DNA of 7,428 bases from the NCBI GenBank assembly GCA_002733385.1, contig NVVO01000039.1:6652-14079 (forward strand). The letters are read 5' to 3'. The DNA comes from Robiginitomaculum sp. Its GTDB lineage: Bacteria; Pseudomonadota; Alphaproteobacteria; Caulobacterales; Maricaulaceae. Below are positions 5,772 to 7,428 of this stretch, in pieces. Every line of letters starts with the position of its first letter. Positions within the stretch are counted from its first letter, which is position 1. The notes beneath the pieces were generated by a model that was not told the DNA's origin, did no database searches, and saw only the letters and a program-made list of their open reading frames with translations. Both the position numbers and the translations under genes were made by a program.

Positions 5772-6290
5772 TTAAGGCCTATCCTGCCCGTAAATATAAG
5801 CTTTGCCTTCAAACACGCCGGGTATGCCGTCTATTTCCTTCAGCCGTCTTGAGCCGAGTTTTTCGGCTAGGGCCATGCTGGCGACATTGCCGTCTGCTAT
5901 GACATGGGCGACTTCGTCCCAGCCTAAAACATCAAAGGCATAATCTATGGAGGCCCGTCCGGCTTCGGCGCCGTAGCCTTTGCGGGTGTGGGCCGGATGG
6001 ATTGTCCAGCCGACTTCGGGCTGGGGCCAACCTTCGGGGTTCCACGGCCCGGCCCGGCCAACCCATTTCCCAGTGGCTTTTTCAATCAATGAGAAAAAAC
6101 CGTAGCCACGTATTTGCCAATGCCCCATAATCGCTGCCATATTGCGCCAAGCCTGTGGCCTACTCAACACATCACCGCCAATATAGCGCATGGTATGGGC
6201 GTCCGCACAAACCTCGGCCCACCCCTCAAAATCATGCTCAGGATCAATTTCGCGCAGGATTAAGCGCTCGGTTTCGATGATGGTTTTCAT
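5772..6290 (-). CDS. GNAT-family N-acetyltransferase, RimJ/RimL type
   Basis: The product has 172 residues, normal for the family. It starts with TERLILREIDPEHDFEGWAEV (7-27), the typical RimJ/RimL opening, has GYGFFSLIEKATGKWVGRAGPW in the core strands (62-83), the acetyl-CoA-binding motif VGWTIHPAHTRKGYGAEAGRASIDYAF (93-119), and then VAHVIADGNVASMALAEKLGSRR (127-149), where N135 and S138 fit the usual motif B. Such enzymes move acetyl from acetyl-CoA to an amine, often the N-terminus of a ribosomal protein, an amino acid or an antibiotic; the substrate cannot be told. The ATG at 6290 has a purine-rich AGAGAGA about 8 nt upstream. It runs the same way as mdh but a repeat that may end transcription lies between, so it probably has its own promoter. 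The side toward the phosphatase is an 82-bp convergent gap without a clear terminator. Confidence 0.92.
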   Translation of the reverse strand: MKTIIETERLILREIDPEHDFEGWAEVCADAHTMRYIGGDVLSRPQAWRNMAAIMGHWQIRGYGFFSLIEKATGKWVGRAGPWNPEGWPQPEVGWTIHPAHTRKGYGAEAGRASIDYAFDVLGWDEVAHVIADGNVASMALAEKLGSRRLKEIDGIPGVFEGKAYIYGQDRP

Positions 6291-6332
6291 GGTTTACATC
6301 TCTCTTAACTGTACAAAAGGTAGGCTTCGCAC

Positions 6333-6403
6333 TCACCCCAGACTTGATCCGGGGCCTCAGTGTTCGTGTGCGAGTACGAGGTCCCGGGTCAAGCCCGGGA
6401 TGA
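6333..6403. repeat. Paired palindromic repeat, possible bidirectional terminator
   Basis: Two 26-bp arms (6333-6358 and 6378-6403) are inverted copies with 5 mismatches, separated by 19 bp. Each arm is itself palindromic: the second reads CCCGGGTCAAGCCCGGG at 6383-6399, the first is a decayed version around CCCCAGACTTGATCCGGGG. Sequences of the type CCCGGGTCAAGCCCGGGATGAC are dispersed in the intergenic DNA of many alphaproteobacteria; read in one frame they give the well-known spurious RVKPGMT peptide. The element starts 12 bp past the mdh stop, so in RNA it could form a long stem that ends or stabilises the mdh message. Copy number elsewhere cannot be seen. Confidence 0.8.
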
Positions 6404-6415
6404 CAACTTATTATG

Positions 6416-7384
6416 CTAATCCGCCAGATCAGGATCCATCTTGGTGCAATCGGCCATCAGACCTTTGACGGCGTCTACCGAATTTAAGAACATCTCGCGC
6501 TCAACTTTGTTGAGGCGGATGTTGAGAACTTTCTCGACGCCGCGTCTGCCGATAACAGCGGGCGCGCCGACATAAAGCCCGCGAACGCCAGCAATTTGTC
6601 CGGCCAGTTTTACGGCGCAGGGTAGCACGCGGCGCTTGTCTTTCAGGTATGATTTGGCCATTTCTATGGCGCTTTCGGCGGGGGCGTAATAGGCGGAGCC
6701 ATTGCCCAAAAGTCCGACGATTTCGCCGCCGCCTTTGCGGGTGCGGTCAACGATAGCATCGATGCGTTCTTGTGTTGTCCATTTCATTTTAATCATGTCG
6801 GGGAGCGGGATGCCTGCGACCGTTGAATACCGGATCAGGGGCACCATGGTATCGCCGTGACCACCCAGTACAAAGGCGGTGACATCTTCGATGGAAACAT
6901 TGAATTCATCGGCCAGGAAATAGCGAAAACGCGAGCTATCCAGCACGCCGGCCATGCCGACGACTTTGCGCGGATTGATACCGGAAAACTTTTGCAAAGC
7001 CCAAACCATAGCGTCCAATGGATTGGTGATACAAATCACAAATGCTTTGGGAGCATATTGTTTGATACCTGCTGCCACCTGTTTAATGACGCCCAGGTTT
7101 TTAGAGACCAGATCATCGCGGCTCATGCCGGGCTTGCGCGGGAAACCGGCGGTGATGATGACAACGTCCGCGCCAGCAATATCGGCATAATCGTCGGTAC
7201 CTTTGAAATTGCTGTCATTGGAGAACACGGCCGCCGCCTGATTGAGGTCAAGGGCTTTGCCTTGGGCCGGGCCTTTGAATATGTCGAACATTACAATATC
7301 GCCTAAATCTTCACGGGCCGCCACATGAGCCAATGTCCCGCCGATCATGCCTGCGCCAATAAGTGCGATTTTTGCCCGTGCCAT
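6416..7384 (-). CDS. mdh: Malate dehydrogenase (NAD, LDH-like type)
   Basis: This 322-residue enzyme interconverts malate and oxaloacetate with NAD in the TCA cycle, in the cytosol. The Rossmann motif GAGMIGG is at 10-16 and the adenosine-ribose Asp is D34 in FDIFKG, indicating NAD rather than NADP. The active-site loop is GFPRKPGMSRDD (80-91) with substrate-binding R83 and R89; R83 rather than Gln marks malate over lactate specificity. TNPLDAMVW (120-128), DSSRFR (149-154) and the catalytic His in GGHGDTMVPL (H176) follow. Length and motifs match the alphaproteobacterial LDH-like MDH. The ATG has GGAGAA (7394-7389) 4 nt upstream. In many alphaproteobacteria mdh is followed by sucC and sucD; here an acetyltransferase and a repeat follow instead. 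The 44 bases upstream of the start are too short to define the promoter. Confidence 0.97.
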   Translation of the reverse strand: MARAKIALIGAGMIGGTLAHVAAREDLGDIVMFDIFKGPAQGKALDLNQAAAVFSNDSNFKGTDDYADIAGADVVIITAGFPRKPGMSRDDLVSKNLGVIKQVAAGIKQYAPKAFVICITNPLDAMVWALQKFSGINPRKVVGMAGVLDSSRFRYFLADEFNVSIEDVTAFVLGGHGDTMVPLIRYSTVAGIPLPDMIKMKWTTQERIDAIVDRTRKGGGEIVGLLGNGSAYYAPAESAIEMAKSYLKDKRRVLPCAVKLAGQIAGVRGLYVGAPAVIGRRGVEKVLNIRLNKVEREMFLNSVDAVKGLMADCTKMDPDLAD

Positions 7385-7428
7385 AGTGTTCTCCGTAAAT
7401 GTGAATGTAACTTGGCAGTTGTTTACGC

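Noticed and set aside
6190..6468. Plus-strand open frame of 92 codons across the repeat.
   Set aside because: It is antisense to the acetyltransferase start and the mdh end, and its RVKPGMT-like middle is the usual artefact of translating the palindromic repeat.
6857..7306. Plus-strand open frame of 149 codons opposite mdh.
   Set aside because: Shadow frame of a highly conserved enzyme gene, with no ribosome binding site and no recognisable family.

Overview
The window most likely comes from an alphaproteobacterium, possibly a marine or hydrocarbon-associated one; the exact lineage cannot be fixed from 7.4 kb. Grounds are the LDH-like malate dehydrogenase typical of that class, the palindromic CCCGGG-type intergenic repeats next to it, the aminodeoxychorismate lyase domain with the HKTTRR motif, and a membrane-bound LytTR regulator. 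Base composition looks near 50% G+C by eye, with the phosphatase gene lower (about 45% by a hand count of most of it).

Layout. Positions 1-378 (+) are the 3' end of an aminodeoxychorismate lyase domain (folate pathway), cut by the window edge. It converges, with no gap, on a four-gene minus-strand cluster that reads from 4059 down to 379: a Sec-exported DUF2141 protein, a Tat-exported carotenoid oxygenase, an ArsR-family repressor and an AlkB-type membrane alkane monooxygenase. The first two genes are 9 bp apart and share a stop/Shine-Dalgarno overlap. The last two overlap as TAATG. A 82-bp gap before the ArsR start holds a putative operator and promoter, so the cluster may work as two coupled pairs. 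Divergently, at 4280-4993 (+), lies a four-helix membrane protein with a C-terminal LytTR DNA-binding domain; the 220-bp shared control region carries an 8-bp element repeated once in front of each gene.

Positions 4994-5203 are non-coding with a small hairpin, followed by a cysteine phosphatase of the dual-specificity/PTP type (5204-5689, +), then, convergent to it, a RimJ/RimL-type GNAT acetyltransferase (6290-5772, -). A paired palindromic repeat (6333-6403) separates it from malate dehydrogenase (7384-6416, -). The window ends 44 bp upstream of mdh. No stretch over 300 bp lacks a gene, and I see no tRNA, rRNA, CRISPR array, insertion sequence or phage gene.

How the genes may work together (inference): the DUF2141/carotenoid oxygenase/ArsR/AlkB cluster looks like an oxidative module for a hydrophobic substrate, with an exported double-bond-cleaving dioxygenase and an inner-membrane hydroxylase, under a local ArsR repressor and possibly a membrane LytTR sensor. 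This is the most unusual part of the window. The remaining genes are ordinary chromosomal functions with no evident link to it.
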